A stretch of 34,316 nucleotides of DNA, from positions 1 through 34,316 of the forward strand of contig CAYGXU010000027.1 in NCBI GenBank assembly GCA_964353875.1, written 5' to 3'. Shown here piece after piece: positions 1-7,899 of this stretch; the stretch's first letter is position 1, and each line of letters begins with the position of its first letter. Both the position numbers and the translations under genes were made by a program. The notes beneath the pieces were generated by a model. That model was given only the letters and a program-made list of their open reading frames with translations. It searched no databases and was not told where the DNA came from. Source of the DNA: MGNI01 sp964353875 (GTDB taxonomy: Bacteria; Chloroflexota; Anaerolineae; Anaerolineales; E44-bin32).

Positions 1-5
1 ACCTA

Positions 6-34
6 TTGACCCTTCCCGCTCAGGGCGATAGAAT
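6..34 (+). promoter_or_regulatory. Sigma-70-type promoter of the FmdB-like gene
   Basis: A TTGACC hexamer (6-11) and a TAGAAT hexamer (29-34) are separated by exactly 17 bases. This is close to the TTGACA-17-TATAAT consensus and puts the transcript start near position 41. The ATG at 68 follows, with CGGAG six bases before it. This is a sequence match only. Confidence 0.6.
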
Positions 35-67
35 TATTGCATTGAGTTTACAGTTTCGGAGTTATCC

Positions 68-298
68 ATGCCTGTTTACGAATATACTTGCCTGGAATGC
101 AATACGATCTTTGATGCGCTTCGACCTATGAAAGACTCGGACGCGCCAATCTCATGCAAATCTTGCTTGAGCAGGCACACCTCACGCAAGATTTCCACTT
201 TTTATGCTCATAGCGATGGACGAAGCGTGGCCGGTTCTTCCAGCAGCTGTACTTCCTGCAGCGCCTCCTCTTGTGCAACCTGCGGCTCTAAATCATAA
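68..298 (+). CDS. FmdB-family zinc-ribbon protein
   Basis: This 76-residue protein begins with the FmdB/CxxC_CxxC_SSSS zinc-ribbon pattern: Met-Pro-x-Tyr-Glu-Tyr, then C8-x2-C11 and C30-x2-C33, which should bind one zinc. Family members are small putative regulatory proteins whose target is mostly unknown, so no pathway is assigned. The tail is rich in Ser and Cys and holds a second set, C61-x2-C64 and C69-x2-C72. The serine-rich tail is usual for the family, but the extra CxxC pair stands out. The ATG at 68 has CGGAG six bases upstream and a good promoter before that. It is the only plus-strand gene in the window and converges on the Mth938-domain gene. The family call is secure; the function is open. 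Confidence 0.85.
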   Translation: MPVYEYTCLECNTIFDALRPMKDSDAPISCKSCLSRHTSRKISTFYAHSDGRSVAGSSSSCTSCSASSCATCGSKS

Positions 299-453
299 AA
301 CTCTGGCATTCATTCAGACTCTGCCTTAATCTGGCTCGAATTCCATTTTTGCTGCCAACTATGACTCCTCCGCTAAGATCATCACAAAGCACAGACTGTG
401 ACCGTTAGGATAACATACGGTGAAGTGGATGTATTTTAAGCGAAATGAAATAC

Positions 454-488
454 TGACACCCTTTCATCAACATGACACCCTATCAACA
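454..488. repeat. Two-copy imperfect direct repeat
   Basis: TGACACCCTTTCATCAACA (454-472) is followed directly by TGACACCCTATCAACA (473-488), which differs by a three-base deletion and one substitution. The second copy runs into the stop codon of the Mth938-domain gene (483-485). It looks like a local tandem duplication in the convergent intergenic region, with no function visible. Confidence 0.6.
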
Positions 489-833
489 TGTCAGATGCAG
501 GGCGGCAAATACGCGCACTTCTCGGGAGAGGCGATTGTAGCTGTCACAGGCTTCCGCTGTTGAAAGAATGAGTACCCTGATGCCAACTCGCTCCAATTCA
601 AGACGCGTTTCGCTTAACACACTCATTCTACTGGAAGTACCCTGCCCCACTACCAGTACCTGAGGCGGATCATCCAGGACAGGAGCCAAATCCTCAACCC
701 CCAAGGAATGACCTTTCTTACGCCACCAATCCTCAATCACTCGGTCTTCAAGAATAAGCACATCTTTGCGATAGACTTTACCATCGATTACAATCTCGCC
801 AAAATAATAGGATTCGATCCTGGGTGGACTCAT
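483..833 (-). CDS. Mth938-domain (DUF498) protein
   Basis: This 116-residue protein looks like a stand-alone Mth938/DUF498 domain. It opens with a Pro-Pro-Arg-Ile-Glu-Ser-Tyr-x-Phe-Gly segment, has a Trp-Trp-Arg-Lys-Lys-Gly-His centre, and then a Val-Leu-Val-Val-Gly-Gln-Gly turn (about residues 59-65). A Leu-x-x-x-Gly-Ile segment and an alternating strand-helix pattern follow. The biochemical role of the family is not established, although mitochondrial relatives (NDUFAF3) are complex I assembly factors. That makes its place two genes downstream of nuoN suggestive but not proof of a link. The start lies 6 bases after the acylphosphatase stop, with a G-rich ribosome-binding stretch at the end of that gene, so the two are probably co-transcribed. 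Confidence 0.75.
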   Translation of the reverse strand: MSPPRIESYYFGEIVIDGKVYRKDVLILEDRVIEDWWRKKGHSLGVEDLAPVLDDPPQVLVVGQGTSSRMSVLSETRLELERVGIRVLILSTAEACDSYNRLSREVRVFAALHLTC

Positions 834-839
834 TTCTTA

Positions 840-1139
840 TCACCCCCCATAGCTCATGCGAGTATCAAATCCTGTGAATGAATTCGTTGCAGCCTCCCAA
901 TGCGTTTCCACGTGATTCACACGTGCTGAACGTGGACCTTCATGGCACCAATCCACCATCTGTTGCACTGCTGATTCCTCTCCCTCAAACACAGCTTCCA
1001 CCCGCCCATCGATCAGGTTCTGCACCCAGCCCTTCACACCCAGTATATTGGCCTGCTGTCGGGTGTAGTAACGAAAATTAACCCCCTGGACAATACCGGA
1101 GATGAAAACATGCGCGCGTTTCAAGTCTTTCTCAGTCAT
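840..1139 (-). CDS. acyP: Acylphosphatase
   Basis: This 99-residue protein matches acylphosphatase over its full length. The enzyme hydrolyses carboxyl-phosphate bonds, as in acetyl or carbamoyl phosphate, in the cytoplasm. The signature Gly-x-Val-Gln-Gly-Val-x-Phe-Arg spans residues 15-23. Its R23 binds phosphate and N41 (in Gly-Trp-Val-Gln-Asn) orients the water, and both fall at the classical positions. The C-terminal Phe-x-Thr-Arg strand is a little divergent. The ATG has a strong GAGGTG ribosome-binding site. It lies downstream of the nuoN terminator, so it is probably a separate unit shared with the Mth938-domain gene. Confidence 0.92.
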   Translation of the reverse strand: MTEKDLKRAHVFISGIVQGVNFRYYTRQQANILGVKGWVQNLIDGRVEAVFEGEESAVQQMVDWCHEGPRSARVNHVETHWEAATNSFTGFDTRMSYGG

Positions 1140-1240
1140 GGTTCACCTCTCTGATTACGAATATACCTCATTTTGGCGCAACTTCTACGCGTGATCGGAA
1201 TCATCCCGCACCCCGGTCCTGAGGTCGATGTGCCTGGCAG

Positions 1241-1275
1241 AAACAAACACCCCGGCGGCCATTTCTGCCGGGGTG
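1241..1275 (-). terminator. Intrinsic terminator of the nuo operon
   Basis: On the minus strand a perfect 9-bp stem (CACCCCGGC / GCCGGGGTG, 1267-1275 with 1248-1256) closes a 10-base loop. It is followed by TTTGTTT (1247-1241). It starts 24 bases after the nuoN stop codon and before acyP, which is what a rho-independent terminator for the complex I operon should look like. Confidence 0.75.
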
Positions 1276-1298
1276 GAGAAATCGCAATCAAACTTCTG

Positions 1299-2750
1299 TT
1301 ACGGTAACCAGGAAAGCAAGCCGGCCTGTCCCGCGAATTGAAGCAAGGGCCCAGGCAAGAGGCCCAATAAAATAGTCCCCACGGCAGTCACCCAAATGGT
1401 GGCATCCAGCCAACTCTCCGAATGGACTTGGGGGTCGCCGGATCGCATATACATCACAATCACCACTCTCAAATAGTAGTAGGCCGAGATCAGCGACGTG
1501 ACCACACCGATGATCGCCAGCCAGATCAAGTTGGCATCGATCACTGCCCGAAAGAGGTAGAACTTCCCCATAAATCCTGCTGTGGGGGGGACGCCGGTGA
1601 GGGAAAACATGAAGATCGCCATGGCCAATGCCAGACCAGGATTGCGTTGTCCGAGCCCGGCGTAATCCTCGATGTTCAATCCCTTCCCCTCTGCCCTTTC
1701 CAAGGCGAGCACCACGCCCCAGGCTCCTAAATTAGTCACGGCATAGGCAAGCACGTAAAATAAGACCGCACTGACGGCGCCTGGCGCAACTCGCTCATCT
1801 GCTGCAGCCGGGAGAGCCATGAGGATATATCCGGCGTGGGCGATACTCGAGTAGGCCAACATACGCTTGATGTTCGATTGGGCGATGGCAGCGATGTTTC
1901 CCCATGTCATCGTCACAGCAGCCACCCAGATCGCAAGGATCGCCCAAGAGGGAGCCAGGTCGGGAAAGGCGGTGATGAATATACGCAGTAATGCAGCAAA
2001 ACCACCGACCTTCGCACCTACCGACATGAAGGCGGTCACGGATGTGGGCGCACCCTGATAGACATCCGGCGTCCACATGTGGAAGGGCGCCACAGCAACC
2101 TTAAAACCCAATCCCACCAGGATCAGTCCTGCTCCGACCAGAAGAAGGGCTGAGTTCGCGGATCCTGCCCGACTCGCAATAATGATGGCTTCTAATTGTG
2201 TGGACTGAGTCGCTCCATAAACCAAAGCGATGCCATAGACCAGAAAGCTTGAAGCAAAGGCGCCCAGTAGGAAATATTTCATCGCCGCTTCTTCAGATTC
2301 CGCTTCCGGTCGGGCAAATCCAGCCAGAATATAGAGTGGAATAGAGAGCATCTCTACGGCCAAGAAGACGACGATTAGATCACCAGCCAAAGCCATCAAG
2401 ATCATGCCGCCGATACTGAAGAGTAGAAGCGTATAATACTCCCCTCGATCGATCTGCCTCCTGCGGATGTAATCATAGGCCTGAGCAATCCCGATCACCC
2501 CTACTGCCAGAAAGATCACCTGCAGGAAGGACGAAAAGCCATCCTGCACAATCATCCCATAAAAGACTTGGCGCGTCTGACCAAAGTCAATCAGAACCAC
2601 CACCAAAGCAGCAATCAATCCAACCGCTGCCAGAACGGCTGTGATCCCTTTCCGATCGCGAGGGATGAAAAGATCGATTAGCAGCAGGACACAAGCCCAA
2701 CCAACGACAATGATAAACGGGAGCAAGGGGTAAAGATCAGTTGCGCGCAT
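1299..2750 (-). CDS. nuoN: NADH-quinone oxidoreductase subunit N
   Basis: NuoN is one of the three antiporter-like membrane subunits of complex I that move protons. The 483-residue product is a string of hydrophobic helices. Its central part carries the family pattern: Lys-Val-Ala-Val-Ala-Pro-Phe-His-Met-Trp-Thr-Pro-Asp-Val-Tyr-Gln-Gly-Ala-Pro-Thr, then Lys-Arg-Met-Leu-Ala-Tyr-Ser-Ser-Ile-Ala-His. A Thr-Gly-Val-Pro-Pro-Thr-Ala-Gly-Phe-x-Gly-Lys segment follows near the end. The conserved Glu sits in Val-Glu-Met-Leu-Ser-Ile-Pro. It is the last gene of the operon: its ATG lies three bases after the nuoM stop and a terminator follows. The length is normal and no defect is visible. Confidence 0.97.
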   Translation of the reverse strand: MRATDLYPLLPFIIVVGWACVLLLIDLFIPRDRKGITAVLAAVGLIAALVVVLIDFGQTRQVFYGMIVQDGFSSFLQVIFLAVGVIGIAQAYDYIRRRQIDRGEYYTLLLFSIGGMILMALAGDLIVVFLAVEMLSIPLYILAGFARPEAESEEAAMKYFLLGAFASSFLVYGIALVYGATQSTQLEAIIIASRAGSANSALLLVGAGLILVGLGFKVAVAPFHMWTPDVYQGAPTSVTAFMSVGAKVGGFAALLRIFITAFPDLAPSWAILAIWVAAVTMTWGNIAAIAQSNIKRMLAYSSIAHAGYILMALPAAADERVAPGAVSAVLFYVLAYAVTNLGAWGVVLALERAEGKGLNIEDYAGLGQRNPGLALAMAIFMFSLTGVPPTAGFMGKFYLFRAVIDANLIWLAIIGVVTSLISAYYYLRVVIVMYMRSGDPQVHSESWLDATIWVTAVGTILLGLLPGPLLQFAGQAGLLSWLP

Positions 2751-2753
2751 CGC

Positions 2754-4262
2754 TTATCGCACCGCCATCACCGCTGTATGCAATACGGCTACAAGCTTCT
2801 CCACTGAAGGTGCCATGAGGGAGAAGAACGGTTTCGGATAAAGACCGATCCAAAAGATGAAAACCAGGATGGGCAACAAGGTCAGGATTTCACGGGCATG
2901 GAGATCCTTAAGGGTCCGATTCTCCTCCTTATCGAGAGGACCGAGGAACAATTTCTGGAACATAAAGAGCATGTAGATCGCTGCCAGGATCACGCCCAGC
3001 GCCGCAAAGCCAGCGAACCATGGCGACCCTATCGCCTCTGAACCGAACGAACCTAAAAGGATGGTGAATTCGCCGACAAATCCATTCAAGCCTGGCAGCC
3101 CCATCGAAGAGAGCGTCACGATCAGGGTGATCGCGCCGTAAACGGGCATGACCTTCCAGATGCCACCAAAGGCGTCCATTTCGCGCGTGTGCCGTCGCTC
3201 ATAAATCATTCCCACGATGAGGAACAACGCTCCAGTGCTTAAACCATGATTGACCATTTGTAGGATAGCGCCCTGAATGCCTTGAGGATTCAAAGCGAAG
3301 AGTCCCAGTATAACGAACCCCAGGTGGCTGACAGAGGAGTAGGCCACCAGTTTCTTCACATCCTTTTGAGCATAGGAAACCGCGGCGCCATAGATGATAC
3401 CAATTACTGCCAACAAAGCCATCCAGGGGGCAAAGCGAACTGAAGCCTCGGGGAAAAGCGGCAGGTTGAAGCGTAGAAAACCGTAGGTACCCATCTTCAA
3501 AAGAACGCCCGCCAGGATCACTGAACCTGCTGTCGGGGCTTCTACATGCGCATCGGGCAGCCAGGAGTGTAATGGCCACATAGGAACTTTAATTGCGAAA
3601 GCCGCGGCAAATGCCAGGAACAACCATACTTGGATATTGGCCGGGATGTTATTCTGGCTAATTAGTTCCGGCAACGAGAAGGTTCCACTTTGTAAGCCCA
3701 ACCAAATAATGGCCAACAACATAAGGATGGACCCTGCCATGGTGTAGAGAAAGAACTTGATCGCAGCGTACATCCTGCTCGGACCACCCCAGATCCCAAT
3801 CAAGAAGTACATCGGGATGAGGGTGAATTCCCAGAAGATATAGAAAAGGAACAGATCCATCGCCAGGAAGACCCCCACCATCCCCACTTCCAAAAGCAGG
3901 AAGAAAGCCATAAACTCCTTTACACGTTCTTCAACCGCGGACCAGGTGGAGAGGATCGAAATGGGTGTCAGGAATGTGGTGAGCAGGACGAGTAAGAGAT
4001 TCAGCCCATCCACGCCCATATGGTATTCTATCGTCCAATCAGCAATCCGAATCCAAGGTCTTTGCACCACCAATTGCAGATCCGCGTTCGATGGATCATA
4101 GCTGGTGGAGGTGAGGATTAACAACGACAGGACGAAAGTTATGCTGGAGGCGATCAATGCCGTCCAACGGATGGCATTCTGCCGCTCCTTGGGCAAAATT
4201 AAAACCACAATGAGACCTACGATCGGAAAAAATGTGACAAGGGTCAGGATTATCGAGTCCAT
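2754..4262 (-). CDS. nuoM: NADH-quinone oxidoreductase subunit M
   Basis: NuoM is the middle antiporter-like proton-pumping subunit of complex I. It has about 14 membrane helices over 502 residues. The key charged residues are present: the Glu in Phe-Trp-Glu-Phe-Thr-Leu-Ile-Pro-Met, the Lys in Ile-Lys-Val-Pro-Met-Trp-Pro-Leu-His, the Lys in Leu-Leu-Lys-Met-Gly-Thr-Tyr-Gly, and the quasi-symmetric His-x-Leu-Ser-Thr-Gly-Ala segment. The longer reading starts two codons earlier at 4268. I prefer the ATG at 4262 because GGGGA lies six bases before it, while the first ATG touches that site. The gene sits between nuoL and nuoN with almost no spacing. Confidence 0.97.
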   Translation of the reverse strand: MDSIILTLVTFFPIVGLIVVLILPKERQNAIRWTALIASSITFVLSLLILTSTSYDPSNADLQLVVQRPWIRIADWTIEYHMGVDGLNLLLVLLTTFLTPISILSTWSAVEERVKEFMAFFLLLEVGMVGVFLAMDLFLFYIFWEFTLIPMYFLIGIWGGPSRMYAAIKFFLYTMAGSILMLLAIIWLGLQSGTFSLPELISQNNIPANIQVWLFLAFAAAFAIKVPMWPLHSWLPDAHVEAPTAGSVILAGVLLKMGTYGFLRFNLPLFPEASVRFAPWMALLAVIGIIYGAAVSYAQKDVKKLVAYSSVSHLGFVILGLFALNPQGIQGAILQMVNHGLSTGALFLIVGMIYERRHTREMDAFGGIWKVMPVYGAITLIVTLSSMGLPGLNGFVGEFTILLGSFGSEAIGSPWFAGFAALGVILAAIYMLFMFQKLFLGPLDKEENRTLKDLHAREILTLLPILVFIFWIGLYPKPFFSLMAPSVEKLVAVLHTAVMAVR

Positions 4263-4281
4263 AGCCATTCCCCAAAGAGGA

Positions 4282-6354
4282 TTATCGGATTAAGAGATAA
4301 CTGATGACAAGCAGCAACCCGACAAACAAAGACAGCGCATAATTCCTCACGTAACCCGATTGTACTGTGCGCAAGCGAGCAGCTGCTCCTTTTACAAGTC
4401 TGGCCAGGCCATTCGCTGCCCCGTCGATCACCGGCAGATCGAATCCCATCGCCAACCAATGGGTCAAACCACGGAAACCGCGTACCAGGACAGAATCATG
4501 GAACCAGTCATGCCAAAAGCGCCAATCGATGACCTCAGCCAAGAAAGTTGCTAAAGCGACATAGGGACGCACGACAATAAAATGATAAAACTCATCCACC
4601 CACCATTTATTGTTCATCCCGACAAAAATTGGCCCGAGGATACGTCGTAATGGATCGGGTCGGTCCTTCTCAAACTGGCGGCGACCATACACCGACCAGG
4701 CCAATGCAATTGCGATCAGCGCAAGAACTGTGGATAGTCCGGCGACAAATAAACTAAATTCCCCGGCATGGACATGTGCCAGGGTATGCTTAAGCCAATC
4801 TGTCAGAGAATGAATCGAGGGTAAGTTCAATGCCCCGCCGAATATTGATAGGGCAGCCAATCCCACCAGCGGCAAGGTGATGATCGGCGGATTCTCCCTG
4901 GCATGCTCGGCCGCATCGGTTCGAGGCTTCCCAAAGAAAACCATCAGGATCTGACGCCCCATATAAAATGCGGTGAAAAGAGCTGCCACTGTCAGCAGGA
5001 TATAAACTGTGGTGTTCTGCAAGCTCGCATCAGCCAGAATCTCATCCTTGGAGAAGAAACCCGCTAGAGGCGGTATGCCTGCCAATGTAAGACCGCCCAC
5101 AAGATAGACCCAAAATGTAGTCGGCATCTTGGAGCGCAACCCGCCCATGTTGCGCATATCATTGGGATCGAATTCGTGATGTCCTTCCCCATGCTGGCCT
5201 GCATGGTGTAGGCCATGCTCCACCCCTTGAATGACCGAGCCCGCCGACAGGAAAAGCAAAGCTTTAAAAAAAGCGTGGGTAACAAGATGGAACATCGCTG
5301 CAGCATAGGCGCCAATTCCGGCAGCCGCAACCATGAAACCCAACTGACTGATCGTGGAGTAAGCCAGCACCCGTTTGATGTCAAATTGCCCTACAGCAAT
5401 TGTCGCTGCGAAAAAGGCTGTCGCAGCGCCAACAATGGCAACTAAATTGGATGACACCGGAGCAAGGCTGAAAAGCACATGATTTCGCACGATGAGATAA
5501 ATCCCCGCGGTGACCATCGTTGCCGCATGAATCAACGCCGAAACGGGCGTCGGACCAGCCATGGCATCCGGAAGCCAAACAAATAGGGGCAACTGGGCTG
5601 ATTTCCCGGCCACGCCCAGCAAAAGGAATAGGGTAATGGCTGTGATCATCCCCGGAGTGGCGACGTTGCCTTGCTCCGCCAGATGAAATACTTTGTCAAA
5701 TTGCAGGCTGCCAAAGGTCCAAAAAGTGAGAAACATGGCAATTAGAAAACCAAAATCGCCGATTCGATTGGTGATGAACGCTTTTTTTCCGGCGATAGCA
5801 TTGCCTATACCATCTTTGCCTTTCTCATACCAGAAACCGATCAAGAGGTACGAGCAAAGTCCAACCCCCTCCCATCCGACGAACATCATCAGGAAATTGT
5901 CGGCTGTGACGAGCACCATCATCATGGCCACGAACAAATTGAAGAAAACGAAGAAACGAGTATACCGACCCGGATCGCCCTGAAAACGCACATCCTCATG
6001 CATGTAACCGATGGCATAGATGTGGATTAAGGTGCTCACTCCGCTCACCATGAGCATCATCGTAACAGAAAGGCTATCGACTCTCAACGCCCAAGGGATC
6101 TCCAGCGATTCGATGCTGATCCAATCCGCCACCATTACGCGGGTGCCTTCCGGTTCGGATTGGAGCGCAACGAATTGTAAGACTGCGACAAGAAAAGCGA
6201 GACCGATGGCCGAACTGGCAACCAGTCCAACCCAGCGCTCCCCTAACTTGCGACCCATGACCATGTTGAGCAATAAGCCTAGTACTGGTAAGGCGATAAT
6301 CAGAGGCGCCAGGGAGAAAATTTCACCGGTCTGTATCACTTCACTCAAATTCAT
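4282..6354 (-). CDS. nuoL: NADH-quinone oxidoreductase subunit L
   Basis: NuoL is the distal antiporter-like subunit, whose long lateral helix runs along the membrane arm. The 690-residue product has the Mrp/NuoL core with the expected residues: the Glu in Gly-Trp-Glu-Gly-Val-Gly-Leu-Cys-Ser-Tyr, the Lys in Gly-Lys-Ser-Ala-Gln-Leu-Pro-Leu, Ala-Leu-Ile-His-Ala-Ala-Thr-Met-Val, and His-Ala-Phe-Phe-Lys-Ala-Leu-Leu-Phe. A soluble His-rich loop (about residues 375-395) precedes the C-terminal part, which holds the lateral helix and last membrane anchor. The ATG has GGAGGG five bases upstream. It starts 22 bases after nuoK. Confidence 0.97.
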   Translation of the reverse strand: MNLSEVIQTGEIFSLAPLIIALPVLGLLLNMVMGRKLGERWVGLVASSAIGLAFLVAVLQFVALQSEPEGTRVMVADWISIESLEIPWALRVDSLSVTMMLMVSGVSTLIHIYAIGYMHEDVRFQGDPGRYTRFFVFFNLFVAMMMVLVTADNFLMMFVGWEGVGLCSYLLIGFWYEKGKDGIGNAIAGKKAFITNRIGDFGFLIAMFLTFWTFGSLQFDKVFHLAEQGNVATPGMITAITLFLLLGVAGKSAQLPLFVWLPDAMAGPTPVSALIHAATMVTAGIYLIVRNHVLFSLAPVSSNLVAIVGAATAFFAATIAVGQFDIKRVLAYSTISQLGFMVAAAGIGAYAAAMFHLVTHAFFKALLFLSAGSVIQGVEHGLHHAGQHGEGHHEFDPNDMRNMGGLRSKMPTTFWVYLVGGLTLAGIPPLAGFFSKDEILADASLQNTTVYILLTVAALFTAFYMGRQILMVFFGKPRTDAAEHARENPPIITLPLVGLAALSIFGGALNLPSIHSLTDWLKHTLAHVHAGEFSLFVAGLSTVLALIAIALAWSVYGRRQFEKDRPDPLRRILGPIFVGMNNKWWVDEFYHFIVVRPYVALATFLAEVIDWRFWHDWFHDSVLVRGFRGLTHWLAMGFDLPVIDGAANGLARLVKGAAARLRTVQSGYVRNYALSLFVGLLLVISYLLIR

Positions 6355-6376
6355 CCACGCCCTCCGTGGTGCAGCA

Positions 6377-6682
6377 TCAGCCTTTCAAGCTGCTGACTTC
6401 ATCTATATCGATGCTATGTTTTACACGAAAGATGGTGACGATCAGTGCCAAACCCACGGCCACCTCAGCCGCAGCAACTGCAATAATGAAAAAGACCGTC
6501 ACTTGCCCAAGCAAATCTTCAAATGCCCGGGCAAAGGAGATAAAGGCAAGGTTGGCCGAGTTGAGCATTAGCTCCACCGACATGAAAATGACGATGGTGT
6601 TCCTGCGTATAAGGACACCCAATGCTCCCAAACAAAACATCACCACGGAGAGAGTTAATAGATAACTCACTGGGACGCTCAT
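6377..6682 (-). CDS. nuoK: NADH-quinone oxidoreductase subunit K
   Basis: NuoK is a small three-helix membrane subunit (101 residues) that forms part of the proton path. The two membrane glutamates known to matter in E. coli (E36 and E72) correspond to E37 (in Ser-Val-Glu-Leu-Met-Leu-Asn) and E73 (in Ala-Ala-Glu-Val-Ala-Val-Gly). Its ATG overlaps the nuoJ stop by four bases (ATGA), a common sign of translational coupling. Confidence 0.97.
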   Translation of the reverse strand: MSVPVSYLLTLSVVMFCLGALGVLIRRNTIVIFMSVELMLNSANLAFISFARAFEDLLGQVTVFFIIAVAAAEVAVGLALIVTIFRVKHSIDIDEVSSLKG

Positions 6683-7197
6683 CGGCTCTCCTTCCGTTCA
6701 TTGCGGGTAAGGACGATCGCTCCCACCATCGCAATAAGCAGCAAAATCGAGGTTACCTCGAATGGGACTAAATAACGATCAAAAAGAAGGGTGCCGATCG
6801 AGGTTGGGCTCCCAAAGCCTTCGGGCACTGATTTAAATCCCTCGAGCAGGTCGCGCTGGCGACTGAAGAGGATATAGGCGAATTCCAGGATCAGCAGGCC
6901 GGCCAACAAGACAGCCAGCGGCGGCTGCCACTGCAGGCTTCTACCTTTTCCAGCTTGCTCCGCTCCTAGCAGCATAATCACGAAGAGGAACAAGACCATG
7001 ATTGCACCCGCATAGACGGTCACCTGCACCATCGCAATGAAGGCCGCATTCAACAGCAAGTAGATCACTGCAATAGTGACGAAATTTAATACCAGGAACA
7101 TCGCTGAATAGATGGCATTTTTACTGAGCAGCATACTCACTGCAGATACGATCGCGATGGTCGCCAGGATAAAAAAGATGATCAGATCTCGTGTCAT
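6679..7197 (-). CDS. nuoJ: NADH-quinone oxidoreductase subunit J
   Basis: NuoJ is a five-helix membrane subunit. The 172-residue product has the family N-terminus, a hydrophobic helix followed by Ser-Lys-Asn-Ala-Ile-Tyr-Ser-Ala-Met-Phe-Leu-Val. It also has the conserved Val-x-Val-Tyr-Ala-Gly-Ala-Ile-Met-Val-Leu-Phe-Leu-Phe-Val helix, which holds the pi-bulge region. A TTG four codons upstream (7209) is possible, but the ATG at 7197 fits the family start better. The ribosome-binding site is weak. A 187-to-199-base gap separates it from nuoI, the longest spacer inside the operon. Confidence 0.95.
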   Translation of the reverse strand: MTRDLIIFFILATIAIVSAVSMLLSKNAIYSAMFLVLNFVTIAVIYLLLNAAFIAMVQVTVYAGAIMVLFLFVIMLLGAEQAGKGRSLQWQPPLAVLLAGLLILEFAYILFSRQRDLLEGFKSVPEGFGSPTSIGTLLFDRYLVPFEVTSILLLIAMVGAIVLTRNERKESR

Positions 7198-7396
7198 ATA
7201 GGCATCCAATTGGAAGATCGATAGTCAACTCTTGGGTTTATCATTCAAGAAATCTATGGCTTCTTCCCACTTCTCTCCGTTATCTCATTTTTACGTTTTA
7301 TTCTTTACTTTTTTCCTTTTACGATGACTGCCATTATCTGATCGCCATTCTTAATGACTGATTCTCCCCTATGCAGATACTGGAGAACCCGGATCT

Positions 7397-7897
7397 CTAC
7401 TTGGGATTCCCCATCTCTGGGATGGAACGACGGAAGATTCCTGGTTCGACTCGCCTCGGCGTTGGCTCTCCTCCGGGAGGGACGGATTCCAAAAGCATCT
7501 CTTTCACGTACAGGGCTTCCTGACGATGTAACATTGAAAGCTCATAATGATGCCCGAGCACAATCGCTTCGGTCGGACAGGCATCCTCGCAAAAGCCGCA
7601 AAAGATACATCTTAACATGTTGATCTCATAGGTGCTGGCGTAACGTTCCCCGGGAGAATAGCGTTCCTCATCTGTATTCTCAGATGCTTCTACAAAGATT
7701 GCATCCGCCGGACAGGCTGCCGCGCATAACGCACACCCAATGCATTTCTCAAGACCATTATCATAGCGCTTGAGGTAATGGCGCCCTTTATACCTCTCGC
7801 GTACAGGTCGTTTAACCTCCGGATATTGATATGTTACCGGAGTTTCGAACATGCTTCGAAATGTTGTCCACAATCCCTTAAGCAAACCAGTGACCAT
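7397..7897 (-). CDS. nuoI: NADH-quinone oxidoreductase subunit I
   Basis: NuoI carries clusters N6a and N6b, which pass electrons from NuoG towards NuoB. The 166-residue ferredoxin-like protein has both CxxCxxCxxxCP motifs: C52, C55, C58, C62 and C97, C100, C103, C107. An amphipathic N-terminal helix (about residues 1-18) would lie on the membrane surface. A GGAGG site stands six bases before the ATG and overlaps the nuoH stop region. It is the last gene before the longest spacer in the operon. Confidence 0.97.
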   Translation of the reverse strand: MVTGLLKGLWTTFRSMFETPVTYQYPEVKRPVRERYKGRHYLKRYDNGLEKCIGCALCAAACPADAIFVEASENTDEERYSPGERYASTYEINMLRCIFCGFCEDACPTEAIVLGHHYELSMLHRQEALYVKEMLLESVPPGGEPTPRRVEPGIFRRSIPEMGNPK

Positions 7898-7899
7898 CC

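Noticed and set aside
445..467. Possible terminator hairpin ATGAAA/TTTCAT after the Mth938-domain gene
   Set aside because: The stem is six AT-rich pairs with an 11-base loop and no T-run, so it is too weak to call.
6020..6571. 183-codon plus-strand frame opposite nuoL and nuoK
   Set aside because: It lies antisense to two conserved subunits and has no recognisable domain; it is a shadow frame.
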